Positions 1-10,400 of a DNA stretch of 18,563 nt are shown here, piece by piece. Each line of letters opens with the position of its first letter. Positions within the stretch are counted from its first letter, which is position 1. A program made the translations under genes and the position numbers. Under the pieces are notes generated by a model. That model saw only the letters and a program-made list of their open reading frames with translations, was not told where the DNA came from and searched no databases. Origin of the DNA: Podochytrium sp. JEL0797 (lineage: Eukaryota; Chytridiomycota; Chytridiomycetes; Chytridiales; Chytriomycetaceae); NCBI GenBank assembly GCA_027596195.1, contig JADGJG010000483.1, positions 1-18,563 on the forward strand. The letters are read 5' to 3'.

Positions 1-1720
1 AAAACTCCATCGACTACTCAGGCCCCCCCTCCCTCCCAACCCCACTCCCCTTCACCCCACCAAACGGCAACCCCAAATCCCTCACCATCCACTGATTCAC
101 CCACACAGTCCCCACTTCCAACGCCCCTGAAACCCTGACCGCGCGTTTCAAATCCGAAGTCCACACACATGCACTGAGCCCATACACGGTCCCATTCGCA
201 TACCCAACCACTTCCTCCTCCGTATCAAACGGAATCACAACCACAACAGGCCCAAAAATTTCTTCCTGCGCACACCGTGACGTGGGTTTCAACCCCGTAA
301 GAATCGTGGGTCGCATGTAGAACCCACCCTCCCCACCTTCCACGTTTTGTACAGCAACACCACCGGCATGCACGGTTCCGCCTTCTTGCGTCGCGAGGGC
401 GACGTAGCTCATTACTTTGTCGAGATGGGCTTTGGAGACGAGGGCGCCGAGTTGGGAGGTGGGGTCGGAGGGGTGGCCGACGCGGAGGGCGTTGGTGCGG
501 GTTGTGAATTCGGCGAGGAATTTGGGGTAGAGTGAGCGTTCGACAAAGATTCTCGATCTGGTCTCGACAAATATAATGTTATGAGTGGAGTTAGAAAAAA
601 ACAGGGGTGATCAATCCATAAGGGGGGGGGGCGATTGATTCGGATAGAAAATAAAACAGCCCTCACCCGCACAAACAAATCTCGCCCTGATTTCTAAAAC
701 TACTCGCCAGACTCGTTTCAACACACTTTTCAAACTCTGCATCCGCAAACACAATATTCGCATTCTTGCCGCCGAGTTCCAAACTCATCTTCTTGAAACT
801 CGGCGCACATGCCGTCGCAATAGTCTGGCCCGTGACGGTTCCACCCGTGAAGGAAACGAGACGCACGTCTTTGTGTTTCACGAGGGGGAATCCGGCGTTC
901 AGGCCCGTTCCAAAGACCATGTTGACGACACCGGCGGGGAGGCCGGCTTCGTGGAGGAGGGAGCAGAGCATGTGGCAGGTGACTGAGGTGAATTCGCTTG
1001 GTTTGAGGACGCAAGTGCATCCGGCTAATTTGGATTAGCGACGCGATTTCCGGCGCCCAAGAAAAAAACTCGACAATGAAGCAGATACTCACACGCGATT
1101 GCGGGTGCCAGTTTCCAAGTGGCCAGATACAAGGGTAGATTCCAAGGAGACACGAGAGCCGCAACGCCCGCCGGGTAACGCTGGACATAGTTCAAGCTCA
1201 CACCATCCATCTCGGTCTTTTTCTCATCCATGTGGAGAATGGCAGTCGCAAAGTAGCGGAAGTTGTAGCTCGCTCTAACCAAAAAAGGAAGTGAATTCAA
1301 CGCGAATGCAATCAAAACAAACACACACCTCGGGATATCCACTTTCTTAGCCAACCACACGGGCTTCCCCTGGTCCCTACTCTCAGCCTCGGCAAACTCA
1401 TCGAGCCTGGCATCGATCAGATCGGCAATCTTGAGCAGGACCGCGGATCGCTGGTCACGGGTTGTTTTGGACCAAAGGAGAAAGGCGCGCTTGGCGGCAG
1501 CAACGGCGGCATCGACATCGGAGGTGGTTGAGTCTGGAACGAGGGCGTTGATGGTTCCGTCGGAGGGGTTTGGCGAGGCAAAGAAGGAGCCGTTCGAAGG
1601 GGGGACGAATGCTCCGTCTATGTTGTTGTGTGAGTAGCATCCATCAACCTTGAACCTAGTCAAAGTACCGATAAAGTTGCTCAGCTCCAACGGCGAACGT
1701 GGCGTCCAACCGGAAGTCAT
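1..1720 (-). CDS. Aldehyde dehydrogenase, ALDH8A1-like (2-aminomuconate-semialdehyde dehydrogenase type), 3' end cut by window
   Basis: An NAD(P)-dependent aldehyde dehydrogenase. The closest family I recognise is ALDH8A1, which oxidises 2-aminomuconate semialdehyde in tryptophan/kynurenine breakdown. Exons by phase and GT-AG sites are 1720-1669, 1617-1329, 1274-1093, 1024-667 and 557 to the window edge; introns are 51, 54, 68 and 109 nt. Visible motifs are SPWNLPLYLATWKLAPAIA, KPSEFTSVT, SFTGG, LELGGKN with the general-base Glu near residue 257, and NQGEICLC with the catalytic Cys near residue 291. EEIFGPVVVVIPFD and LPFGGVKGSGVGREGG follow. The frame meets TAG at 16-14 just after GREGG, about 15 residues before the family's usual end; one base fewer in the 7-C run at 23-29 would keep it open to the window edge. 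The ATG at 1720 follows an in-frame TTG-AAA that I do not use. The fold is certain; substrate is inferred. Confidence 0.88.
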
Positions 1721-1863
1721 TTTCAATTGATTTTGTCATCGCCGAAAATCGCCGGATCTTTCCGCTTGGCGCTCTGTGAGAGTCTGGACAGGAGAGCGTT
1801 GAAAAGCATTTTAATCAACAGGCTGCTAGATTTCTAGCAATTTAAGGATCGTGAGTTCAAAGT
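1721..1863. other. Short spacer between the ALDH start and the PIG-T stop
   Basis: This spacer holds the 5' flank of the ALDH gene and the 3' flank of the PIG-T gene, both transcribed leftward. No ORF or motif stands out. Confidence 0.5.
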
Positions 1864-3727
1864 TTATTCTTTCTTCTCCTTCGCCTCCCCATCACCACTC
1901 ACAACAACCTCCTTCTTGACCCAAAACATCCACCACCGCCTCACAACCTTCTTATCCTCCACCCCTTCCAACCGCTTCACAATCAAATTAAACACCGTCC
2001 CAAAATACAACGCCACAATCGTACACGTCATCGTAATCACATTGTACGGCATACTGAAATCCGGCGTCGGAAGCGCAATCAGCAGAATCTCACTGTAAAG
2101 CCGATACTCGCTATCCGGCTTGTCAGAATGCACCGTGACCACCGCGGGACCGATATCGAACCCGCGGTTCGCGTCAGGCGGGTGTTCAGTATACTTGATA
2201 AACGCGCGATCAAACGCGTAGTGTATGGTCGTGACAGAATCCGGTGGGAGCGTCGTTGTCATTTCAAGCACAGTAGGGCGCAAACGCGGGATATTGGGTT
2301 GATATTTCATCCGCATGGGCGGAGCAGACAATGTAAAGGAGCTGTCGTTCAACATGGAAACGCGCGTTTCGAGCGTGTGGAGGTAGATCATGAGGTACCA
2401 TGGTACGACTTCGAGGAGGGTGATGGAGTGGGGGGAGGGGGATGTGTTTGTGAGGCGGATGTTGATGCCGCCGCGTTCGCGACCGTAGCCTGTGAGGTGG
2501 CGGTGGATTTGGACGGGTGGGATTGGGTGCGTGTCGCGGTATGGGGCGGGGTTTGTGTATTTGACAGAGACGTCGAGGGGTTTGCCTGATTTTTCGATTG
2601 GTGGGATAAGCGAAAGAGAATGGGAGAAGCGGGAGAGGTAATTGGCCCATCCGCGCTCAAAAACACGCCTCGAAATTCTCAAAGTCGAATCGCGCACTTA
2701 AAGCACACAAAAAAAGACTCACCCAATTCCAACGGAAACGTGTAAACACCTTCCTCCTCACTCGAATACGGACCCCCCGAAATCTGAACCCCATCGCGAA
2801 CCTTTTCAACCGGCAACTCCACCACCACACCCACACTATTACTCCCAGCCAAAGGACACAATCCCATAATCTCGCGATTGAGGAAAAACTTGAACGACCA
2901 GTCGAGATTGCGTTGCCACCCTTTGCGTACGGGATCGAGCATGACGAGCAGTTCCTGCACGAGTTCCAGCGGACAAGTTGGACACGGTCTGTGCATTTTG
3001 ACGCGCATGGAGTGGTAGTCTGCATCGTAGAGCGAATACGCATTAAACAGCGAGGCGATGCCTGACTTTGTGGAACACGGGAGCAGTTTCGCCCAGGGTG
3101 TCAGGTTTTCGGTACACGTGATTTCGCGCGGGAGGGTTGCGTATCGCAGCCAGTTGGAGGCTAAAGGCAGGGTGAGTACTTCCCATTCTTTAGCATATTA
3201 ATATACCTGGATCAATGCCATCAACACGGAACGACTCTGTTGGCTCCGCCGATACTTTTGGAGTGATAAAGTTCATGGACGCACAGAAGGTGCCGGCAAG
3301 CGCATTCGTGAGGCCCGTCCACCTCGCATCGCGGTCGAGTGAATCCAGCGAGGAAACGGAGGAATCCGTGGTGTTCCTGTATACCGAAATAATAAATAAA
3401 CAAATAACACAACTCTTCGACTCACCCCAGCCACGCCCACAGCACCAATCCCGGGGCAACACACTCGTCCCCGCTCTGTGCCTTAATGCACTGCGAGCCT
3501 TTGCCCTGCGTGAACGACAGGTCCAGGTGGGCAACGCCAAACTCGTCGGCAACAGAGAGCATCGGGTGGAAGTTGAGCCCGCGCGGAAAGTGCTGTTCGA
3601 ACGTGAAGTGCAGAAGCGTTTTGCCGTCCAGGCTCTGCGTCACACGGAGGTGTTCGTCGTATCGCTTGGTGGTTGCAGAACCGAGGACTCCGAGGACCCC
3701 AATGGCCACCAGAAACACGCTTTGCAT
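1864..3727 (-). CDS. GPI transamidase subunit PIG-T/Gpi16
   Basis: A subunit of the ER-membrane GPI transamidase, which attaches GPI anchors to proteins. Proposed exons are 3727-3426, 3376-3207, 3160-2723 and 2585-1864, giving about 543 residues (human PIG-T is about 578). The N-terminus MQSVFLVAIGVLGVLGSATT is a typical signal peptide, which is why I choose this ATG over in-frame upstream ones. Family hallmarks are the early YDEHL, HFPRGLNFHP and LSFTQGKG, then LGNTTD across intron 1. After intron 2 comes LPREITCTENLTPWAKLLPC, then LTGYGRERGG and VPWYLMIYLHTL. LPTPDFSMPYNVITMTCTIVA begins the single C-terminal transmembrane helix, followed by a short charged, Lys-rich tail. Introns 1 and 2 (49 and 46 nt) are well fixed. 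Intron 3 is less sure: the donor at 2722 matches in phase the CAG acceptor ending at 2586 (137 nt), but the reading frame stays open through part of it. Confidence 0.93.
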
Positions 3728-4124
3728 CGTGTTTTTTTTATTGTTGGATACAGTAAGCGGGTTCTTCAATATCGCGGCAAAAGCCATCGTCGCTGTAATT
3801 TGTGGCATTTCCGGATGCCGCATTCGCTGTGAAAGCCTGATACGGGCGGGATTCCTGCCAGAGCAACCTTTTAACCGGAATTCCGCGGACTACATCTAGC
3901 AAACGCGTCGGTTTCGAGATGGTGGGCAAAGTCGGCTTGTCACCCAATTATTAAATAAATGTTCGTAAGAACGGATGCCTCGATTGGTGGTCAATTTTGA
4001 AGTGAGTTGAGAAGAAAGGGAATCACGCGCTAACTCATAAATAATGAAATTCAAGGATAAACACAAGGATATTCAAAACAAGCTGCAAGCTGCTGCAAAA
4101 ACGAACAGAAAAGACCTAATCTGA
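3728..4124. other. Intergenic region upstream of PIG-T
   Basis: About 400 bp between the PIG-T start and the stop of the FAD monooxygenase gene, both on the minus strand. It should contain the PIG-T promoter and the monooxygenase 3' UTR. The stretch around 3940-4060 is AT-richer (attattaaataaatg and similar). The only plus-strand ORF with any character is a 26-codon Lys-rich one at about 4044-4124, which I do not consider a gene. Confidence 0.4.
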
Positions 4125-5550
4125 TCACTGGAACGTGATTCCCGGAACAACCTTCACAATATCGTCTCTGTAGTCGTGGTACATGACGGCATCATTTCCA
4201 CCCACCCAATTCGTAATAGTAAAAATGACACGCATGATGAACCGCCCGATTCGCATGCCGACAGCCGAAGGCGCTTTCATTCTTGCCGCCGTATCACGCG
4301 CAATAGCAGCACACTTGTGAACACGTGCCAAACGGACCTCATCGTAAACCTCAAACACTTTCACATGCACCTCCGGCCCTTCAAAGTGTCCAAACAAATC
4401 CCCCAACGCAGCGGCATCCTCAAGAGCTTGGTTTAACCCCTGTCCATACGTCGGAAGCGTGCCATGCGCGGCATCTCCAACAAGAACAACGCGTCCCTTG
4501 TGGAAAGTCGACAAGTCGGGCAAATCGTACACGCTCACGGGATTGAGACGTTTGGCGCGACGAATGCACGCGCTGGCGGATTTGGGGATTCCCCAGGAGT
4601 CCACGAGGTCCGCGAGTTGAGTGGATTCTTTGGGTAAGTCCGTCACGGGACGCCAGTCTTCTTCCAAAGTGTCGACTGGTGTGGTTTCGCCAAAACTGCT
4701 GACCGAAAAGGCGGTCTCGTATTTGCCACAGGTTGTGAAGAAAACCGTTTTGCCTTGGATGGGGTCAATGTAAAGTCCCATGCCGTAATCGAACGTGCTC
4801 TCGCCGCGTTCCAAGACTCCAATGTACCCTGTGCCCCACAACGAAGGCTTGGGCGCGTTCTCCCAGAGCAAGCGACGGATGGTCGAGTGGATTCCATCGG
4901 CGGCAACCACAAAGTCGGCTGTGGTTGATGTTCCGTTCGCAAAATGGACAGTGATGTTCGATTCGGATTCCACCAACGACTTGATCTTTCGTCCACAGAA
5001 GCATTTGATACCAAGAGCAATGGCGGACTTTAAGAGGATTTCGTGGAGAGGGGCTCTGAGGACGTGGAGGGGAGGGATTTCGCCTTCTTTTGTCGTGGAG
5101 AGATTTCTGACGATGCGGTCCTGCATGGAAAAATAGGGGTCAGGGATAAGAAAAAGAGCGCAAGATAACCAGAGAACATACCGATCCGTCCATCAACATA
5201 AAGTTCATTTCGGTGACTTCAACATCCGTTCGCAATTCCTCCACGGCCTCGAGAAGGCCCAAGTTCCGCAGCGCGCGCAAACCGTTGCCATACAGTGAAA
5301 CGCCGCCTCCGATTTCTCCAAAGTTCAACGTTGGGAGCTTCCCTGGCTCTTCAACTGCGAGTTCTGTCTTGTCGTAGAGGGCAACCTTGGATTGCCCAAT
5401 TTAATAACCCAATTTAATTTGAATCAGAGGCGAGCAGGTGGAAGGAAGGGCGAGAGAATGTTCACTTACATTGAATCCTTTTCTTTTAAGGGCAATCGCA
5501 GCGACGATTCCTGCAGGTCCAGCTCCAATGACAGCGACGGTCTGCGCCAT
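4125..5550 (-). CDS. FAD-dependent monooxygenase (group A, salicylate-hydroxylase-like)
   Basis: A single-component flavoprotein that would hydroxylate or epoxidise a small, probably aromatic, substrate using NAD(P)H and O2. Exons are 5550-5470, 5385-5182 and 5120-4125, all phase 0, with introns of 84 and 61 nt and strong donors GTAAGT and GTATGT; the product is 426 residues. The FAD-binding GAGPAG lies at residues 9-14 right after the start, which fixes the ATG. LHVLRAPLHEIL is near 113-124, the DG motif is in AADGIHSTIRR at about 168-178, and the GD motif GDAAHGTLPTYGQG is at about 310-323. The C-terminus carries no clear signal or membrane anchor, only a hydrophobic patch (IGRFIMRVIFTI). 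The stop of the next gene upstream (5641) is only 90 bp from this ATG, so its promoter is short. The substrate cannot be told: it lacks kynurenine 3-monooxygenase-like features, although an ALDH8A1-like gene lies nearby. Confidence 0.88.
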
Positions 5551-5640
5551 TTTTGAATCGATTTTCCAAAACCACGATCGCGTGAGATTAAAAAACACAA
5601 ACAACACGTGACTCAATTATCTTTTATTCCCTCTTTTTTG

Positions 5641-6849
5641 CTAGCAGCACATAGGATCACAATTCGGACACCATTGAGTCCCATGTCGGTCACATGCAAA
5701 CCACCCCGCCACTCCACAATCCCCACACCTTTCTTCACGAGAAAAACATTGGTCACATCGCACATTGGGACACTTTTTGCATAAATACGCGCCACACTCT
5801 CCGTCGCACTGTGTGCTAGCGTCCCTGCCGCGTGCGCAAAGAATGAGACTCTCGCAATTGTCGCATTCCCAATGGACGCAGTTGGAGCAAGCAGCATCAA
5901 CACAGGTTGCACACCCCCTTCCTGGAATGCGTTCGCCGCATTCGCATTGCTGGACGGGGATTTGGTTAAAGTTCATGCATTCGCGACAGAGAAACGGAAG
6001 CTCCTCCTCACAAAAGACGCATTCGGCTTCATATTCGCCGTAGCCGCCATATTTGACGGCAAAGTGGGCATTGCACTCCGGACAAGGACGTGGCATGATG
6101 TCGATTTCGGAAGCGTCCAGGGATGACGCGGACACTAACATGTCCTGGAGTTGCATGATTTCGCGGCTTTGAATTATTTCCGCGTTTTTGAACTCCAAGT
6201 TGATTTCCTCGAGACGTGGGAACCGCAGGGAGGGACCGGACGAGAGCAAATGCAGCAGTTTTGCCACGTTGACGGAACAGCCGCGGAAATTGATGCTGAA
6301 GACGTTTGTGCATTTCTGCAGGAGGGTGGCAATGGTTTCTTCATCAGCAAGAGGCGAGGATTTCTGCCAGAGTTTCATCTTCTCTGCGTTCTCGCAACAT
6401 TCGATTGGAAGCACATTGGCGAGCAGATGCTGCATGGGCGCGATCCAAGTTTCCGACACAGGAGCGTGCCACAGGCTGGGCGTGTTGGTGAGGATGGCCC
6501 GGGAGGTGCGGTCCAGGGCCATGAGGGTGAGGTTGGCGCGGCAAAACTGTCCCAAGGTGTAGCACCTGAGGAGGATCCTGACGTGGATCTTGCCGCTGGG
6601 ATCAATCTTCACCAGGCAGGGGATAACCTTTTTGAAGATGGCAATGAGGATCTCGGTGGGCAGGGCCTCCGTGAGCGATGTCGGTGCGGGCAAGGGTGTA
6701 GGTGCGGGCATGGCCTTGGGTGCGGGGGTGGGGGTCGTTGTTTTGCTCGCGAGCCTGATCAATTTTTTGCGATCACAGTCCATCACAGTCAGTTTTTTCG
6801 CATTCTCCTCCTGATTCTCCTCCCATTCTCCAGCCATTGTCCAGCCCAT
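5641..6849 (-). CDS. F-box protein with Cys-rich, probably zinc-binding C-terminus (family member 1)
   Basis: One uninterrupted exon of 402 residues. The ATG at 6849 is the first in frame; the frame stays open slightly further only through a TTG. The order of parts is: an acidic N-terminus; a Thr/Pro/Ala-rich linker (about 38-60); an F-box-like segment starting LPTEILIAIF and ending LMALDRTSRAILTNTPSLW; a region with leucine-rich-repeat-like stretches (VFSINFRGCSVNVAKLLHLL, PRLEEINLEF); and a Cys-rich tail from about 257 onward. That tail has about 28 Cys, mostly in CxxC pairs, with one conserved CxxHGTxWCxxC near the end, and the protein finishes on Cys-Cys. The F-box implies a substrate-recognition subunit of an SCF ubiquitin ligase; the CxxC pairs imply several bound zinc ions. 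Both are inferences. It is a divergent paralogue of the genes at 11448-12542 and 13009-13995. I cannot name the Cys-rich family. Confidence 0.8.
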   Translation of the reverse strand: MGWTMAGEWEENQEENAKKLTVMDCDRKKLIRLASKTTTPTPAPKAMPAPTPLPAPTSLTEALPTEILIAIFKKVIPCLVKIDPSGKIHVRILLRCYTLGQFCRANLTLMALDRTSRAILTNTPSLWHAPVSETWIAPMQHLLANVLPIECCENAEKMKLWQKSSPLADEETIATLLQKCTNVFSINFRGCSVNVAKLLHLLSSGPSLRFPRLEEINLEFKNAEIIQSREIMQLQDMLVSASSLDASEIDIMPRPCPECNAHFAVKYGGYGEYEAECVFCEEELPFLCRECMNFNQIPVQQCECGERIPGRGCATCVDAACSNCVHWECDNCESLILCARGRDASTQCDGECGAYLCKKCPNVRCDQCFSREERCGDCGVAGWFACDRHGTQWCPNCDPMCC

Positions 6850-7481
6850 ATTCTCCAAGAATTTGGTGAACGGAATTAAGGCGAATGAAGGGTTACTCCT
6901 CCCTCATATACTGTTATGAAATCCGCCCTCGTTTGGAAAGAGGTTGGGAGTTGTGCACCTCCGAAAATTCCGTGCGAAAAAACCCCAAGGTGCGCATCCT
7001 CGATTGGGTTTCTTGTTGTTCAACGAAGCCGGCACCCACCTTGGCAACGTCTTGCTTATCGCAGCAACTGTTGGGAACCCTCTGTTCCTCTCAACCTCTC
7101 TCTCTCGTGCCCGATATCAATCTCGCCCCTGGACCCAACTGGATGTTGGTTGGATGAGAACAACGGAAACAGCCAGACCAACAGCTAGCTGGATGCGAAG
7201 AAGGATGCGGATGGGACCAGCCTACCACGTTGTGCGAAACCTTTCAAGTCAACTGACTGTGTTTTTTCTCGATGCACCACAGGGTTCCCCGCTCCGAATC
7301 TTGCTCCAATCCTTTGTTTATTGTTCGAGGGATCCCACTTATTTAGTCTCCGCTTTTGATCCCAAAAGAGAGGTGCGCCAGTATATCTGTCATAACAACC
7401 CACAATTGACACCCTCATCTGCCCCTCCACGAACAGCAAATCAGCAGTTTTTATTCATCGAATCATCCTCCGTATTAGCAA
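6850..7481. other. Divergent promoter region between F-box member 1 and ataxin-2
   Basis: About 630 bp separating two divergently transcribed genes, so it should hold both 5' UTRs and promoters. Pyrimidine-rich stretches (for example around 7080-7105, ctctctctctcg) occur. A plus-strand ORF of 213 codons runs from 6944 to 7585 and overlaps the ataxin-2 start in another frame; its translation matches no family I know. I see no tRNA or repeat here. Confidence 0.4.
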
Positions 7482-10400
7482 ATGTCCAGCAACGTGGGTG
7501 TATCGGGTGCCCCCAGAAACGGCGCCCCGTCAACGTACCGCGGGCGCGGCGGGAGAGGCGGTGGAGGAGGGTACAGAGGAAATAGCAATGCGTCGAACGG
7601 AGTCGGGAGCAGTGGTGGTGGTGGTGGAGCCGGGAGAGGATCCGCGGGAGGTGTGGCGGGAGATTCGCAAGGGTTCGTTTTTTGTTTTTGTTTTTGTATT
7701 TCAATGGTTGCCTTTCGGGTTCACAAATCTGACTGTTTTTTTATAACTTGATTTCTCGTTGCAGAAAGGGAAAGTGGGGAAACGGGCCTCCCGCGTTCAA
7801 GACGGGCGATTCGAGACCACCTTCGGCCATGAGCCACACTTCGAACGCGAGTCAGCCGTTGTCTCAACCCGCAGCGTCGGCGCCACAGAACGAGCAAATG
7901 GACAGAATTTATTTCATTTTGATGCACATGGTGGTACGTTGAATCTCATTTACAAGTCGCCGATGCTGAAATCTGTTGCCGAAAATCGCCAAAAAATACT
8001 TGCAGGGAACCAAAGTCTTGATTACTTTGAAAGGAAACGTTCAATTCGAAGGAATCTTGCATACGGCGACCGCTTCGACGGATTTGGGTGTGTGTCTTGG
8101 AATGGCGCATCAGATTGTGAATGGAAAGCGCGACCCGCACGTAATTGCGTCGCTCGTGGTTCTCCCTGAAGATTTGGTGGCCTTGTCGGCGGTGGATCTC
8201 GAAATTGCGGAAGGGAAGGCTGAATCTGGAAATTCCGGTAAGTGAATTCTTGTTTGGCCACAGGGTTCCCGGAAATACTCACATGTGAAATTTGCAAGGC
8301 GGATTCCAAACCGATTCTGCGATTGGATCACGCGTTGGTGAATTTGGACGCGAACGCGAACTCGTTGCTTGGTCGAGTGACGAAGTCGACAACACATTGT
8401 CACTCGATGATCGCGGTAGCGGCTTGACGGGCGAAAAGTGGGATCAATTCGCAACCAATGAATCGCTGTTTGGCGTGGAAACGGACTTCAAGGAAGAGAT
8501 TTACACCACCGTGATTGACAAGAGCGATCCCAATTTCAAACGCAAGGAGGCTGAGGCGGTGCGGTTGGCGAGAGAAATTGAAACCGGATTTGCGAGCGTT
8601 CGTAGTTGTTTTTGGCTGTTCTTTGTGGTCGGAAGGTGTCCACTCACTCACTCCAATTACAGACGGATAACACCCACCTTCTGGAGGAACGCAACCTCAT
8701 TACTCCGAACGACGACGGCGATAACGAAGAAGACAAATACTCGTCCGTCCTGAGAAAGTCCGAAAATCCCGAAAACGTTTACATCCCGCCCGCTGCCCGC
8801 GCAGCCGCCAGCCGCACTGCGGTTCCCAGCGCACCCGTTGCCGCTGCCGCTGTACCTAAAAAGGCTGAAATCGCCGTCTCCACAACCTCCGCGGCCGTCA
8901 AAACCAACACCGACGCGAACCAAACTCTCCAAACGGCCCCACCTACCACAAAGTCGATGGCGATTCCGGAGCCCGGTGCTCGTATTCAGCGTTCAAAATC
9001 CCCCGTTCCTGCTTCTACGACCATTGTGTCGGCCGCGGCTACGATGGCGCAGAAGTCCCAGTCGAGTCGTCCATCTCCTGCTGCGACGGCGGGGAAATTC
9101 GAATCGACGAGCGATGCTGCGAAAGTGGAACCAAAGACCAGTGCAGTTGCTTCCAAGATTGGAACGGAGCGCAGGGACGAATTGTTGAACAAACTTCCTG
9201 TCAAAACTGGATCGCCATCTGTATGATTTCCCTTTCCCGTAAATTTGCTGATTCACTGATACTTCGATTTGCTCGCTGTTCTTATAGGGATCCCCACAAC
9301 TCGCACGCGCCGATCCCGTCACAGATTCGTTCCAAAAGTTCCAAATGTTTGCGGACCGCGAACGTTCGCGCATGAAGAGCACCAAGAAGCCGTTGCGCGA
9401 GTCGCTGACGAAACCCAAACCCGAAGTGCTCAACGAGTTGCGCGCCTTCAGCAGCAGCTTCAAGCTGCCCATGCCGTTCCCGTCCGAGTTGAAGGATATC
9501 ATCAAGGGCGAGTCGTCTTCGGGCAGTCCGGCTTCGAAGGCGGCGAGTTTGGCGCGTACACCTAAGGCTGGGGAGGAGGGGTCGGCACCGTCGGCTGTGG
9601 CGACGACTCCGGCGACAACGACGACGACAACGGCGGCGGCGGCTCCTGTTCCTCCTGCTGCCACGGGGGAGAAGTCCAAGTTCAAGTTCAATTTGGGAGC
9701 CGCCGAGTTTACTCCGTCGTTTGTAATGGCTCCGGATTCTCCACCTCATGAAAAGGTTCGCTATTTTCTAAGCTAATTGGTGTTGTTCCTGATCGCGTTT
9801 GTTTTTGATTCAGGGCGGAAAGCCTCAGCGCAACAACTCGGGCGGTTTCAACAAGGGTTACAAGGCTGCATACGGTTATCAACAAAACTACCGTCCGCAA
9901 TTCAACGGCCAACCGTACGATGACGGAAGCTACCCACAACCACCTATGGATCCAAACCAGCCGTTCTATTACCAGGTTCCCGCCGGATTCCCTGGTCATT
10001 ACCAAGTGAGTTATTCCATTTACTTGCCTCTTTTACTTCGATTGACTCCTCGAATCACAAATTAGCCCATGATGCCCCGTCCCGGCTTCGTTCCTGGCGG
10101 TATGCCCCAAATGATGGGTCCTGGAGGCGTACCCTACATGATGCCGTACCAAATGCAGCCGGGTGCCATGGTCCCACAAATGATGCCAGGCGGTGTTCCA
10201 CCGATGGGAGTTCCGATGTACGCCCCGCGCCCAGGAGGCGCCCCACCACCCCCACCCCCGAACGCACCTCCCCGCAACAACAAGAACGGACCACCGACCC
10301 CAACTTCTGGCCCCGCCCAGCCCCAAGGGTCGCCCCCAACGGCCACCTCGGGCCCACAAATGATTGCCTTCCGCCCGCCCGCTCCAACCGGTGGCGAAGG

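Noticed and set aside
622..631. A run of ten G as a possible frameshift site
   Set aside because: It lies inside ALDH intron 4 (666-558), so its length does not affect the protein.
4044..4124. A 26-codon Lys-rich ORF on the plus strand upstream of PIG-T
   Set aside because: It is too short, matches nothing known, and lies in the probable 3' UTR of the monooxygenase gene.
5641..6879. Long plus-strand ORFs opposite F-box member 1 (for example 6151-6879, 242 codons)
   Set aside because: They are antisense shadows of the real gene; their translations are Gly/Arg-rich noise without domains.
9282..9749. An Arg-rich minus-strand ORF across ataxin-2 exon 6
   Set aside because: It is the antisense of GC-rich coding codons; the plus strand carries LsmAD/PAM2-type ataxin-2 sequence with matching splice phases.
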